Positions 29,003 through 37,603 of a DNA stretch of 47,643 bases are shown here, in pieces. The translations under genes were made by a program, and so were the position numbers. A model generated the notes under the pieces. That model was given only the letters and a program-made list of their open reading frames with translations, did not search any database and was not told the origin of the DNA. How positions within the stretch are numbered: the first letter of the stretch is position 1; every line of letters starts with the position of its first letter. Source of the stretch: Pseudomonas folii (GTDB taxonomy: Bacteria; Pseudomonadota; Gammaproteobacteria; Pseudomonadales; Pseudomonadaceae); the NCBI RefSeq assembly GCF_014357575.1, contig NZ_JACONW010000027.1, forward strand, positions 1-47,643, read 5' to 3'.

Positions 29003-29678
29003 TTCGGTATTCCCGCCTGGCAGAGGCCCCGGAACCTTTAGTCCGTACGTCGAAGTGCGTCTTACATCACAACAGGGGCTCTATCTCGCTCTCGTGATTG
29101 CGCTCTACAGCAAGTCAAAAGCCTTTAACGTTTTACCTGTCTGAACAGCGCCCCCCAATTGAGACCTCCAATCAACTTTATGGGCAACCAAACAGAATCC
29201 AAAGACATGTTTAGAGCCTTATAAAGACATTGGATAAGCCCACAAAGCCACTGCCCATTCGGGTGTAACATGACATTTACACCGCCCCCGGCTTTCGACC
29301 AGATACTGCCCTGCGAGCAGGTGTAAAGATGGATCCAGGATTAAACACTGTCAATTAACTAACCCGTCTTTAACAGCACTATTGGATATAACTAATCAGG
29401 TTTTAAATCCGAACATTCAAACTCAGCGCTCACCTCATGCGCCTGGGCGAGCGCTCATGATCCATGCTTCGGCGACGCAACCTGGTTTCGGGCATGGGTA
29501 TTGCTGTAACGATATAAGCGACTCTCAGTCAAAAAAGTGTCCACAGTGCGGGCACTGACTGAACCGCCATTGCTGAGCAAGCGGGAGGATTAGCCGGTCG
29601 AAACACGACACGCCATAATCGGGCTGCGACCATTTGCATCTGTGCCTAGAATGCCAAAAGACATCAAGGGAAAACACC
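29003..29678. promoter_or_regulatory. long AT-richer divergent intergenic region with GGTGTAA repeats
   Basis: This 676-base stretch between the oxidoreductase-like gene and cytochrome b561 is visibly richer in A and T than its surroundings, mainly 29110-29440. GGTGTAA at 29262-29268 and its inverse TTACACC at 29277-29283, separated by eight bases, make a symmetric operator-like site. A third GGTGTAA is at 29320-29326. No convincing ORF is present. I cannot place a promoter with confidence. Confidence 0.5.
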
Positions 29679-30218
29679 GTGAATACACCTTTAGCAGCAC
29701 GTTATAGCTACAGAGCCCGTTGGCTTCACTGGGTTATGGCCGTCCTGATCGTGCTGGCCTATGCCCTGATCCTGAGCCGCACACAATTTGCCCGTGGTTC
29801 TGGCTTGCGAACTTTCGTAGTACAGAGCCACTTCTGGGTTGGCATCCTGGTGCTGACCCTCGCATTTTTCCGCGTTGCTGAGCGACGTCGTCATACACCA
29901 CCGGATGTCACCCCACCGCTTGAAGGTTTTCTGCGACTCGCGGCAACCGCTTCTCACTACCTGCTGTATGCATTCCTGTTTGCGCAACCGCTGCTGGGGC
30001 TATTCACAGTGCTGATAGAAAAAGGCTCGCTGCCCGTTCCTTTGACGGATTTTCTGATCCCTTCGCCCTTCCCACTCTCCGAGCGCTTCGCCGAATCACT
30101 GGAAGACCTGCACAAATTGCTGGGGTCGATTTTTTACTACGTGATTGGCCTGCATGTCGTCGCCGCGATCTGGCATCACTTTGTACGCAAGGACAATACG
30201 CTCAAGCGGATGGTGTAA
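29679..30218 (+). CDS. cytochrome b561
   Basis: A 179-residue four-helix di-heme b-type cytochrome of the prokaryotic b561 family, moving electrons in the inner membrane, often from ubiquinol. Expected histidines occur in ARWLHWVMAVLIV (helix 1), VVQSHFWVGILV (helix 2), TASHYLLYAFLF (helix 3), and GLHVVAAIWHHFVR (helix 4). I choose the GTG start at 29679 because AAGGGA lies eight bases before it and the resulting length fits the family. An in-frame ATG at 29634 would add 15 unsupported residues. Confidence 0.92.
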   Translation: MNTPLAARYSYRARWLHWVMAVLIVLAYALILSRTQFARGSGLRTFVVQSHFWVGILVLTLAFFRVAERRRHTPPDVTPPLEGFLRLAATASHYLLYAFLFAQPLLGLFTVLIEKGSLPVPLTDFLIPSPFPLSERFAESLEDLHKLLGSIFYYVIGLHVVAAIWHHFVRKDNTLKRMV

Positions 30219-30372
30219 ATCTCACTGATACCACGTAGGTGTGCGGCAAACGGAGATCCCGTAGGAATGCCTTACATTCAGGCAGCCATACGTAGTTGAT
30301 AAGAGCAAGGGCCGCTCAAGGTATGATCGCCAACACTCACCGTTACTGCCTCCCTGATATCAAGGACGTTCC

Positions 30373-32538
30373 ATGCAAAACCGCTTGCTGACTTCCCTGG
30401 CTATTGCCGTGTGTGCATCGACTTCCTCCCTGGCCAATGCCAGCAGTGATGACGCTTGCTATCCGACCTGGTCGATACTCAGCGAACAACTGGACACTTG
30501 CAGCAGCTTGCCTTTCCTGAGCCCAGGCAATGACAGCTCGGTGAATCTGCGGCTGTTACTGGCCAATGCCGGTAAGTTGCAACTGAGCCCCGCGGCACTG
30601 AACAAGGATGACCTGGCGGAAGGTTACGGCGAAGTACCGTTTGCTCATTACCGTCTGATGCCTGTGCCTGACGACGTCGATGAAGAGGTTGGCAAAGAAG
30701 GTCACACACTCGGCCTGAATGAAATGCTTGCCACGCTAGGTATCAAGCGCGAACCCGCAGAGGTGGCCGGTGATATGTTGGTGGACGGCGAAGGCAGCCG
30801 CTGTCGCAGCAACAATGAAACCACCGCCACGGACTTTGTTCGCGAATTGACCGGAACGCCTGAACTCTCCCCGGCCGAACGCGCTGCTCTGGCCAATAGC
30901 CGGATGCAGATGCTCCCGGCCTGCGGGTGGGAACCCGAGCAACTGATCAGTTTGTTACCCGGCGAAATAGTCTCGACCACAGGCAAAGCTTTCGTCACCT
31001 ATCTGCAAGCGGCGGCCGACTTCTACAGCGGACGCTTCGTCGAAGCGAGCAAAGGCTTTACCTTACTGGCCGATAATCCAAACGAGTGGCTGAAAGACAC
31101 GGCGCTGTACATGATTGGCCGAACCGAGCTGAATCTGGCTCAGGAAAAGGCCTTCGAGTACGGTGAACTGAGGCCGGAACGCGTCGATCTGGCCGCAGCC
31201 AGACGTGCCGAAAGCGCCTTCAGGAACTACGTCGATAATTACCCCTATGGCGTGTACTCCAACACCGCCACTGGCTTGTTGCGCCGGGTGCATTGGCTGA
31301 CCCGGGACAACGACAAGCTTGCCGCTGATTATGAAGCGCAGTTGCTGGCCCCGAGCGGAAACCGCCCGGCTTACGAAGCTCTGGTTCGCGAAGCTGATCT
31401 CAAGTTGATCACGCCGAACACAACCGCGGTCAAGTCGCCCATGATCGCAGCCGTCAACGACCTTATGCGGATGCGTGAAGGATCCGACAAAACGCTGAGC
31501 AAAGCCGGTCTGATGGCGCAAAAGGACACGTTCGCCGAACATCCTGAGCTCTTCAACTATTTGCAGGCCGCGTTTGCCCTGTACGTCGAGAACAATCCGG
31601 CCAGTGCCTTGCAACTGCTACCCAATGCCATTCCTGCCGAACTCCACTACCTGGCGTTCAGCCAACAGATGCTGCGTGGGTTGGCTCTGGAAGCCAATCA
31701 GGATTCGAAGGACGCACAGGCGCTGTGGCTGCAATTAATGCCTCTGGCCAAATTGCCACTGCAACATGAACAATTGCAGTTAGCACTGGCCATGAGCTAC
31801 GAGCGCGACGAACAACTGGCCAGGGTCTTCGCCGCTGACTCGCCGATCAAAGCCGAAAAGGTGCGTTACATCCTGCTCAGTAAAGCTGCTGATGCGGACC
31901 TGTTGCGTCAACAGGTCATTCAGGGTGCGAGCGATACCGAGCGTAATACCGCGCTGTTTGTTTTGCTCTACAAGGACCTGATGCGCAGTCAGTTCGCCGC
32001 GTTCGGCGAGGATCTCAAACAATTACCAGAAATCCCCTCAGCAGAAAAACTTAGCTATAGCCTTGGCTATGTCTACGATCAGGGGCAGGCTCTGACGCTG
32101 TTTCGCTGGCAAGGCGACAAGGCCGAATCCGGCTACGTCTGCCCGAGTATTGCGGACACCGCCGCGACGTTGGACAAAGATGCGAAGAATCCCCGGAGCC
32201 TGAATTGCATGGGCGAATTCATCCTGCGCAACAGTCTGGACAGCATGCCGCTGGACGAAGCGCGCAGCGCCGACGTCCTCGGCGGCACAGCCCCCGGTTT
32301 TGCCGGGCAGGTATTCTCCAGGCACAGCGCGTATCAAACCGTTATCGCCAATCCAAAAGCCGACCACGAAGACAAAGCCTACGCACTGTTTCGTGCCATC
32401 AACTGCTACGCCCCGTCGGGCAACAATGGTTGTGGCGGTAAAACAGTAGAGCCCTCAGTACGCAAGGCGTGGTTCAAAAAGCTCAAGGGTGGATTTGCCG
32501 ATACACGCTGGGGTAAAACCCTTCAGTACTACTGGTAA
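30373..32538 (+). CDS. large exported hypothetical protein, repeat-like
   Basis: A 721-residue protein with a signal peptide (MQNRLLTSLAIAVCASTSS to about ANAS) and no membrane anchor, so probably periplasmic. Paired cysteines early (CYPTW, CSSLPF) and late (INCYAPSGNNGCGGK) may form disulfides. The central region from about 210 is helical with TPR-like segments such as YLQAAADFYSGRFVEASKGF and TALYMIGRTELNLAQEKAF, as in cell-envelope helical-repeat proteins. The gene is followed after six bases by a DUF3142 gene. I do not recognise a named family. The pair is probably one transcript. Confidence 0.75.
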   Translation: MQNRLLTSLAIAVCASTSSLANASSDDACYPTWSILSEQLDTCSSLPFLSPGNDSSVNLRLLLANAGKLQLSPAALNKDDLAEGYGEVPFAHYRLMPVPDDVDEEVGKEGHTLGLNEMLATLGIKREPAEVAGDMLVDGEGSRCRSNNETTATDFVRELTGTPELSPAERAALANSRMQMLPACGWEPEQLISLLPGEIVSTTGKAFVTYLQAAADFYSGRFVEASKGFTLLADNPNEWLKDTALYMIGRTELNLAQEKAFEYGELRPERVDLAAARRAESAFRNYVDNYPYGVYSNTATGLLRRVHWLTRDNDKLAADYEAQLLAPSGNRPAYEALVREADLKLITPNTTAVKSPMIAAVNDLMRMREGSDKTLSKAGLMAQKDTFAEHPELFNYLQAAFALYVENNPASALQLLPNAIPAELHYLAFSQQMLRGLALEANQDSKDAQALWLQLMPLAKLPLQHEQLQLALAMSYERDEQLARVFAADSPIKAEKVRYILLSKAADADLLRQQVIQGASDTERNTALFVLLYKDLMRSQFAAFGEDLKQLPEIPSAEKLSYSLGYVYDQGQALTLFRWQGDKAESGYVCPSIADTAATLDKDAKNPRSLNCMGEFILRNSLDSMPLDEARSADVLGGTAPGFAGQVFSRHSAYQTVIANPKADHEDKAYALFRAINCYAPSGNNGCGGKTVEPSVRKAWFKKLKGGFADTRWGKTLQYYW

Positions 32539-32544
32539 CCCGGG

Positions 32545-33252
32545 ATGCGCGGCTGGCTGATATTGCTGTGCCTGTTACAGCTGAGCCCGGCCAGCGCGGC
32601 GGTGAAAGCAGAGGCTTATGATGCCTTCTGGCTGTGGGGCGGCGTCGCGGCACAGCCGGTGCTGGGTACGGCGAAAACCCTTTACCTTTTGCAAGGCCAG
32701 ATCAGCAGTTCGCGCAGTGAACAGCATCGTCGGGTCAACTTAGTGGCTCAAGGTATGCCAGTGACGAAGCTGCCTCAGCGCGAAGTCTGGATCGTCTATC
32801 GCGCTCATACCCTACGCTGGCCTGAAGCGGTCTATAGCCAACTGTTTGGCCAGATAAAACGCTGGCGTCAGGCGGGTAACCAAGTGGAAGGTATCCAGAT
32901 CGACTTCGATGCCCGCACTCGCTATCTCGACGAATACCTGGCATTCCTGCGCGACCTTCGCCAACGTCTGCCCGCCGACTATCGCCTGAGCATCACCGGC
33001 CTGCTGGATTGGAGTAGCCATGCAGACGCTTCCGTTATCGGCGAACTCAAAGGCGTGGTCGATGAAGTGGTGGTGCAAACCTATCAGGGCCGCCACAGCA
33101 TTCCGGACTACAGTGCTTACCTGCCCCGAATCAGTCGGCTGGGTTTGCCGTTTAAAATAGGGCTGATTCAGGGCGGAGTATGGCAAGCGCCTGACTATCT
33201 GCAAGACAACCCATGGTTCAAGGGTTATGTGGTGTTTTTGCAGAACCCCTGA
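32545..33252 (+). CDS. DUF3142 domain-containing exported protein
   Basis: A 235-residue protein with a signal peptide ending near SPASA. The body resembles DUF3142: AFWLWGGVA near the start, then VEGIQIDFDARTRYLDEYLA and YRLSITGLLDWS, ending VVQTYQGRH and FKIGLIQGG. The IQIDFD and ITGLLDW segments look like beta-strand ends of a TIM-barrel glycoside-hydrolase-like fold, with acidic residues where catalytic groups often lie; that is inference. It starts six bases after the large exported protein with only a weak site, suggesting translational coupling. Confidence 0.8.
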   Translation: MRGWLILLCLLQLSPASAAVKAEAYDAFWLWGGVAAQPVLGTAKTLYLLQGQISSSRSEQHRRVNLVAQGMPVTKLPQREVWIVYRAHTLRWPEAVYSQLFGQIKRWRQAGNQVEGIQIDFDARTRYLDEYLAFLRDLRQRLPADYRLSITGLLDWSSHADASVIGELKGVVDEVVVQTYQGRHSIPDYSAYLPRISRLGLPFKIGLIQGGVWQAPDYLQDNPWFKGYVVFLQNP

Positions 33253-33291
33253 TCATTGATCCTGGATCCCGTGTTGCTCATTCGCTTACAG

Positions 33292-33352
33292 CCTCGCGGC
33301 TAAAGCCGCTCCTACGGACCTCATATATTTATAGGAGTGGCTTTAGCCGGGC
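33292..33352. repeat. REP pair (TAGGAGTGGCTTTAGCC type)
   Basis: CGCGGCTAAAGCCGCTCCTACGG near 33296-33318 and the inverted TAGGAGTGGCTTTAGCCGGGC near 33331-33351 face each other across a short AT-rich spacer. It is the same REP family as in the centre of the 9.1 kb cluster. Confidence 0.75.
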
Positions 33353-33395
33353 GGACTTATTGCCTGATGCGCTTAGTCCGGCGGACGAGCCGGTC

Positions 33396-33953
33396 TTACA
33401 CGTACTTCAGTATTTCTTCGCTGGCGACGACGGTGGCGTATTCCCCGTGCAGATTGCCAAGCGACATGGCATGCACGTCTTCAGCAGTACGTGGCGTATC
33501 AAAGAAATCGTTCTTGTCGAAGGTAAAACAACCGTCATGGGGCACGATCACCTCAAACCCCAGATTGCCACCGGTGCGAGCAGTGGATTCCACTGAATTG
33601 TTGGTGACAACACCAACGATAACGACCTGAGTGATGGAATCGTCTTTTAACCACTGCGCCAAGGGCAAATTGCAGAACGCATCAGGCACCTGTTTGCGCA
33701 ATTCACGCTCACCGTCCAAAGGCAAAAAGGCGGGCTGATATTCAACTCCGGACTGCTCTGGCCAAAACACGGATTCCGGTTCTCGTGAAAAATGCCGGAT
33801 GTGGATCACAGGCCTTTGGGAATAACGCCAGGCCTAGAGCAGCGCGAGCATTTGCCCTTCAGCCTGAGGATTATTGCGGCGGCCCAATTTGGGATGCTGA
33901 ATGCCTTGTTGCATATCGATGATCAGTAGCGCGGCGTTAGCGTGAATATCCAT
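33396..33953 (-). pseudogene. isochorismatase-family hydrolase, interrupted by amber codon
   Basis: Read from ATG 33953, the frame gives a proper family start with ALLIIDMQQGIQHPKLG, runs to MLALL, then meets TAG at 33834-33836 (codon 40). The same frame continues without shift as AWRYSQRPVIHIRHFSREPE and on to the end. The remainder has ITQVVIVGVVTNNSVESTAR and GCFTFDK, typical of the family. Only the fragment from GTG 33809 is open, lacking the N-terminal catalytic Asp of the IDMQ motif. The nucleophile position holds Ser in TNNSVES instead of Cys, as in a subset of the family. It is probably a recently broken gene; readthrough or a sequencing error are alternatives. Confidence 0.85.
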
Positions 33954-33976
33954 TGAGTTGGCTCTATAAAAAACTT

Positions 33977-34900
33977 CTAGACCGCACTGAACGCTGCGGG
34001 CAGACCCTGCTCGGCGAACTGCTCGAGTACAAAATCCACGAATGCCCGAGTCTTGCCAGGCAACAATTTGTGCTCCGTGTAATAGAGCGAAATATTACCG
34101 TCGTCAACGTACCAATCGGGCAATACACGGACAAGTTGACCGCTGCGTAAATACGGCACGGCAAACGGCATACTGACCAACGCGATGCCCAGTCCCTGCT
34201 CGGCAGCAGAACACGCAGCCTCTGAATCACTCATGGTCATGCGCGGCTTCAGGTCAAGGGCGCTGTACCGATGATCGCGGCTGGTCAGCGGCCAGGAGCG
34301 AATTCGTCCCGTCTGCGGCGAGCGGATCAGAATTCCTGGATGGATCTGCAGATCCTCGGGCTGATCAATAACCGGCTGCCCGGCCAGATAACCCGGCGAT
34401 GCCACGAGCACCCGGTGCGCAGGCGCCAACTTGCGCGCCACAACTCCTTGAGGCAGATCAAAGCCGCCGCCTATGGCTGCGTCAAATCCCTGCCCGATCA
34501 AGTCCACCTGTCGGTTATCGAAATGCCAATCCGGCGTGATAGCCGGGTAACGGCGCAGAAACTCGGCCAGCAGCGGCACGATGTAAAGCCGTCCGAAGAT
34601 CGTCCCCATGCTGACTTTAAGCGTGCCAGTCGGTTGCCCTTCTGCACTGGCGAGATTGGCAACGGCATTTTGAATGGTGGTGAAACTGGCAGCGACTTCC
34701 GTCAGAAAACGTTGCCCGGCTTCTGTCAGTGTGAGACTGCGGGTACTACGCTGAAACAGGCGCACCCCCAATCGCGCTTCCAGCCTGGCGACACTTTTAC
34801 CCACGGCCGCAGGCGTCAGGCTTAGACGCCGTGCCGCTTCGGCAAAGCTGCCCACCTCCGCGCTGCGCACAAAGCATTCGATGCTGCTCAAGTTTTCCAT
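33977..34900 (-). CDS. LysR-family transcriptional regulator
   Basis: A 307-residue LysR regulator. The N-terminal winged helix is clear: MENLSSIECFVRSAEVGSF, then AARRLSLTPAAVGKSVARLE and VRLFQRSTRSLTLTEAGQRF. The C-terminal effector domain has LKVSMGTIFGRLYIVPLLAEFL. It is divergent from the SDR oxidoreductase with 119 bases between start codons. By analogy with divergent LysR pairs it likely controls that gene and itself. I could not assign a specific T-N11-A box. Confidence 0.93.
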   Translation of the reverse strand: MENLSSIECFVRSAEVGSFAEAARRLSLTPAAVGKSVARLEARLGVRLFQRSTRSLTLTEAGQRFLTEVAASFTTIQNAVANLASAEGQPTGTLKVSMGTIFGRLYIVPLLAEFLRRYPAITPDWHFDNRQVDLIGQGFDAAIGGGFDLPQGVVARKLAPAHRVLVASPGYLAGQPVIDQPEDLQIHPGILIRSPQTGRIRSWPLTSRDHRYSALDLKPRMTMSDSEAACSAAEQGLGIALVSMPFAVPYLRSGQLVRVLPDWYVDDGNISLYYTEHKLLPGKTRAFVDFVLEQFAEQGLPAAFSAV

Positions 34901-35019
34901 CAGCTGGATTCTAAACTTTTGGTTTACACAGACTATCGCAATTACCGTCTACTCAGGATGCAATCTGCGCCGGATACTGGCTCCCATCAACTCACCTACC
35001 CACTGCTCAGGAGAAACTC

Positions 35020-35769
35020 ATGACTCAGCACACACCACTCAGCGGCAAAATAGCGCTCGTTCAAGGTGGCTCACGGGGCATCGGCGCAGCCATCGTCAAA
35101 CGTCTGATCGAAGAAGGCGCGTCAGTCGCTTTTACCTACGTCAGCTCCGAAGCCAAGGCACTGGAGTTGCAGGACAGCATCACTGGCAATGGCGGCAAGG
35201 CCTTGGCAATCAAAGCCGACAGCGCAGACGCAGAAGCCATTCGCAATGCAGTCGCCCTCACGGTTGAAAAATTCGGTCGCGTCGACATCCTGGTCAACAA
35301 CGCAGGCGTACTCGCCGTCGGTCCGCTGGAAGAATTCAGTCTGGAAGATTTCGACCGCACCCTGGCTATCAACGTGCGCAGCGTATTCATTGCTTCCCAG
35401 GCCGCAGCGAAGCACATGGGCGATGGTGGTCGCATCATCAACATCGGCAGCACCAACGCCGATCGCATGCCCTTCGCCGGTGGCGGCGTGTACGCCATGA
35501 GCAAATCGGCACTGGTCGGGCTGACCAAAGGCCTCGCCCGGGACCTGGGCCCACGGGGCATCACCATCAACAACGTACAACCCGGCCCGGTCGACACCGA
35601 CATGAACCCGGCAAGCGGCGACTTCGCCGAATCGCTGATCCCGCTGATGGCTATCGGGCGTTATGGCCACGCTGAAGAGATCGCCAGCTTCGTCGCCTAC
35701 CTTGCGGGCCCGGAAGCGGGTTACATCACTGGTGCGAGTTTGACGATTGATGGTGGGTTTGGGGCTTGA
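35020..35769 (+). CDS. SDR family NAD(P)-dependent oxidoreductase
   Basis: A 249-residue classical short-chain dehydrogenase. The cofactor motif GGSRGIGAAIVKRLIEEG is near residues 16-33, the structural motif NNAGVLAVG near 92-100, and the catalytic region INIGSTNADRMPFAGG followed by VYAMSKSAL contains the Ser, Tyr and Lys. The C-terminal pattern GEAGYITGASLTIDGGFGA (here PEAGYITGASLTIDGG) is typical. The cofactor site with TYVSSEAK suggests NADP. AGGAGAAACTC precedes the ATG. Regulation by the divergent LysR gene is expected; substrate unknown. Confidence 0.94.
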   Translation: MTQHTPLSGKIALVQGGSRGIGAAIVKRLIEEGASVAFTYVSSEAKALELQDSITGNGGKALAIKADSADAEAIRNAVALTVEKFGRVDILVNNAGVLAVGPLEEFSLEDFDRTLAINVRSVFIASQAAAKHMGDGGRIINIGSTNADRMPFAGGGVYAMSKSALVGLTKGLARDLGPRGITINNVQPGPVDTDMNPASGDFAESLIPLMAIGRYGHAEEIASFVAYLAGPEAGYITGASLTIDGGFGA

Positions 35770-35836
35770 TGGATCGGCGGGCTATCGATTGAGGTGGCTT
35801 TGAAGGCAATGAATTAAAGACAAACAGCCAGAAACG

Positions 35837-35872
35837 AAAAACCCCTGACTTCTCAAGGAAGTCAGGGGTTTC
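35837..35872 (-). terminator. intrinsic terminator after tRNA-Ser (possibly bidirectional)
   Basis: AACCCCTGACTTC and GAAGTCAGGGGTT form a stem of about 13 pairs with a short loop. The minus strand continues TTTTTCG, ending the tRNA transcript. The plus strand has GGGGTTTCGTTTG, so the SDR transcript could also end here. Confidence 0.9.
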
Positions 35873-35886
35873 GTTTGTAGCGAATT

Positions 35887-35976
35887 TGGCGGTGAAGGAG
35901 AGATTCGAACTCTCGATACAATTTCTTGTATACACACTTTCCAGGCGTGCTCCTTAAGCCACTCGGACACTTCACC
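35887..35976 (-). tRNA. tRNA-Ser (anticodon GGA)
   Basis: A 90-base tRNA on the minus strand. Acceptor stem GGTGAAG pairs with CTTCACC, followed by discriminator G and an encoded CCA. The D-arm region is GTCCGAGTGGCTTAAGGAGC. The anticodon loop reads CTGGAAA with GGA at the centre. A long variable arm is formed around GTGTGTATACAAGAAATTGTAT, as in class II tRNAs, and the T arm GAGAGTTCGAATCTCTC is perfect. It reads UCC and UCU serine codons. Confidence 0.97.
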
Positions 35977-36202
35977 GTATCTCGTCACACCGTTGGTCTG
36001 TCGAGGCGCGCTAATGTAGTCGAAAGCTTTTACGAACGCAAAGGTTTTTTCAGAATTTTCATGCGGTTAAGCAAATCCCCCTCTGCGCGCCTAGCGCCAA
36101 CTCATGATCACAGGGTTTCAACCTATTACCGGTGCTGACCGAGGTGATTTCCTGTGGAGCATTGCTTTATATTCGAATCCTGCTCGGCGGAGATCGAAAG
36201 CG

Positions 36203-36391
36203 ATGGCACATTCACCCCGGTATCAAATCTCGGAATCCGTACGCAATATTGAAACAGAGGTGGGCAAGCTGCTGGACCTGGTTGTCATGCTCAAGGAGGC
36301 TGGCGACGAAGGATTGTCAGGGAACGTGGCGCTCCAGGCGCACAAACTGTTGGAGGCTGCAGTGGCGCTGAGGATGGCGATGGCGGGTTGA
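36203..36391 (+). CDS. small hypothetical protein (62 aa)
   Basis: The predicted product is mostly alpha-helical, with SVRNIETEVGKLLDLVVMLKEA and a hydrophobic C-terminal helix KLLEAAVALRMAM. No signal peptide or known domain is recognised. The frame is open upstream to 36104, but sequence that looks coding begins at ATG 36203, and GGAGA lies about nine bases before it. Its position between tRNA-Ser and the next small gene, all on plus strand, does not suggest a function. Conservation would decide whether it is a gene. Confidence 0.6.
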   Translation: MAHSPRYQISESVRNIETEVGKLLDLVVMLKEAGDEGLSGNVALQAHKLLEAAVALRMAMAG

Positions 36392-36529
36392 TGGCCGCAG
36401 ACCAATTACACATGACAGACCCGGTGGCACTGGCAGCTCATCCCCCAATCACGCACAATCCCCTTCCCGTCGCTTTGGCGCGTTGCGCTGGAGATGATCG
36501 ACTTGGCTGCAAACCTGCCGGAGAACCCG

Positions 36530-36823
36530 ATGAATCTGCTCGAATGGAACGACGTTACTCAAGCCAAATACCTTGAGACCAACCCTCTTCTGCGCGATGA
36601 AATCCAGGGCCTGAGCGCCAAGGATCAGCAAGATCAGATCAAATGGGCTTTTGAAGATGAAGCAGAAGCACAAGGCATCGAGCCTTGGGAGCTGGCAGCG
36701 CAATTGATCGCTGAAACCCCTGAGGAACTCAAGGCCATGCGCCTTGACACCCATCGGCAGGTAGCCGAGGCGCTGGGCATGGACTGGGCCGAATATTGCG
36801 AGCTGAACGACATTCAGGAGTAA
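36530..36823 (+). CDS. small acidic hypothetical protein (97 aa, DUF6388-like)
   Basis: The protein is acidic and helical: NDVTQAKYLETNPLLRDEI, QIKWAFEDEAEAQGIEPWEL and THRQVAEALGMDWAEYCELN. It recalls DUF6388 proteins of Pseudomonas, but that name is given from memory with modest confidence. The frame is open from 36494, yet GGAG lies seven bases before ATG 36530. The next gene, a methyltransferase, starts eight bases after its stop, so the two are probably co-transcribed. Confidence 0.72.
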   Translation: MNLLEWNDVTQAKYLETNPLLRDEIQGLSAKDQQDQIKWAFEDEAEAQGIEPWELAAQLIAETPEELKAMRLDTHRQVAEALGMDWAEYCELNDIQE

Positions 36824-36830
36824 CGCACTG

Positions 36831-37493
36831 ATGAGCACATCGTCCGAAGCAGGGGCTGCCGTTTACTCGCCCCTGACGCTGAAGCTTTATGACGCGTGGG
36901 TGCTTGGGATTTCCAACCAGTTCGCCTGGCACTGCCCTACCCGGCAGGTGTTACAGCCATTCTTCGACCGTCACGTGGGCGCACGCCATCTGGATGTGGG
37001 TGCCGGCACCGGTTATTACCTGGCAAACGCCCGCCTGCCAGACACCACTCATGTCACCTTGCTGGACCTGAACCCCAGTAGCCTTCAAGCCGCCAAAGAC
37101 CGCTTCGGTCGCGCTGACACGCAAGTCCTGCAGCATGACGTGTTCAAGCCGCTGGATGCCTCGCAGCATGGCCGCTATGACTCTATCTCGCTGTTCTATC
37201 TGTTGCATTGCCTGCCGGGCACCATGGCTGACAAAGCCCAGGTGTTCGCCAGCCTCAAGCCCTGCCTGAAAGACAACGGGGTGTTGTTCGGCGCCACCAT
37301 CCTCGGAGATGCGGCCGGGCACAATGGCTTTGGCCGCAAGCTGATGGACATTTACAACAAGAAAGGGATTTTCGGTAATCGCAGCGATACGGTGGCCGGT
37401 CTGCGCAGTGCCCTTGACCAGCACTTCGCTCAGGTGAGTATTGAGGTGGTGGGAAAAGTGGCGCTGTTCAGTGCTCGATCAGCGATTCTGTAA
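36831..37493 (+). CDS. class I SAM-dependent methyltransferase
   Basis: A 220-residue cytoplasmic methyltransferase. The SAM site shows as HLDVGAGTGYYLAN (motif I) near residues 54-67, then VTLLDLNPSSLQAAKDR with the acidic ribose-binding Asp, and YDSISLFYLLHCLPG (motif IV region) followed by LKPCLKDNGVLFGATIL. The N-terminal part is short, so it is a minimal methyltransferase-12-like fold. Substrate is not apparent. AGGAG just upstream, inside the end of the preceding small gene, serves as ribosome site. Confidence 0.88.
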   Translation: MSTSSEAGAAVYSPLTLKLYDAWVLGISNQFAWHCPTRQVLQPFFDRHVGARHLDVGAGTGYYLANARLPDTTHVTLLDLNPSSLQAAKDRFGRADTQVLQHDVFKPLDASQHGRYDSISLFYLLHCLPGTMADKAQVFASLKPCLKDNGVLFGATILGDAAGHNGFGRKLMDIYNKKGIFGNRSDTVAGLRSALDQHFAQVSIEVVGKVALFSARSAIL

Positions 37494-37603
37494 GCTGCCA
37501 CTGACACCAGACGATCAAAGAAAAGCTGACTCGGTAGTCATCGCTTTACCTGCCCCTTGCGGGTGGGTAACGTCTGCTCACGTCAATAACAAGGAACATT
37601 GCC

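Noticed and set aside
34901..35019. Specific LysR-binding box and promoter elements between the LysR and SDR genes
   Set aside because: Several weak matches to -35/-10 and T-N11-A are present, none clearly better than chance by eye.
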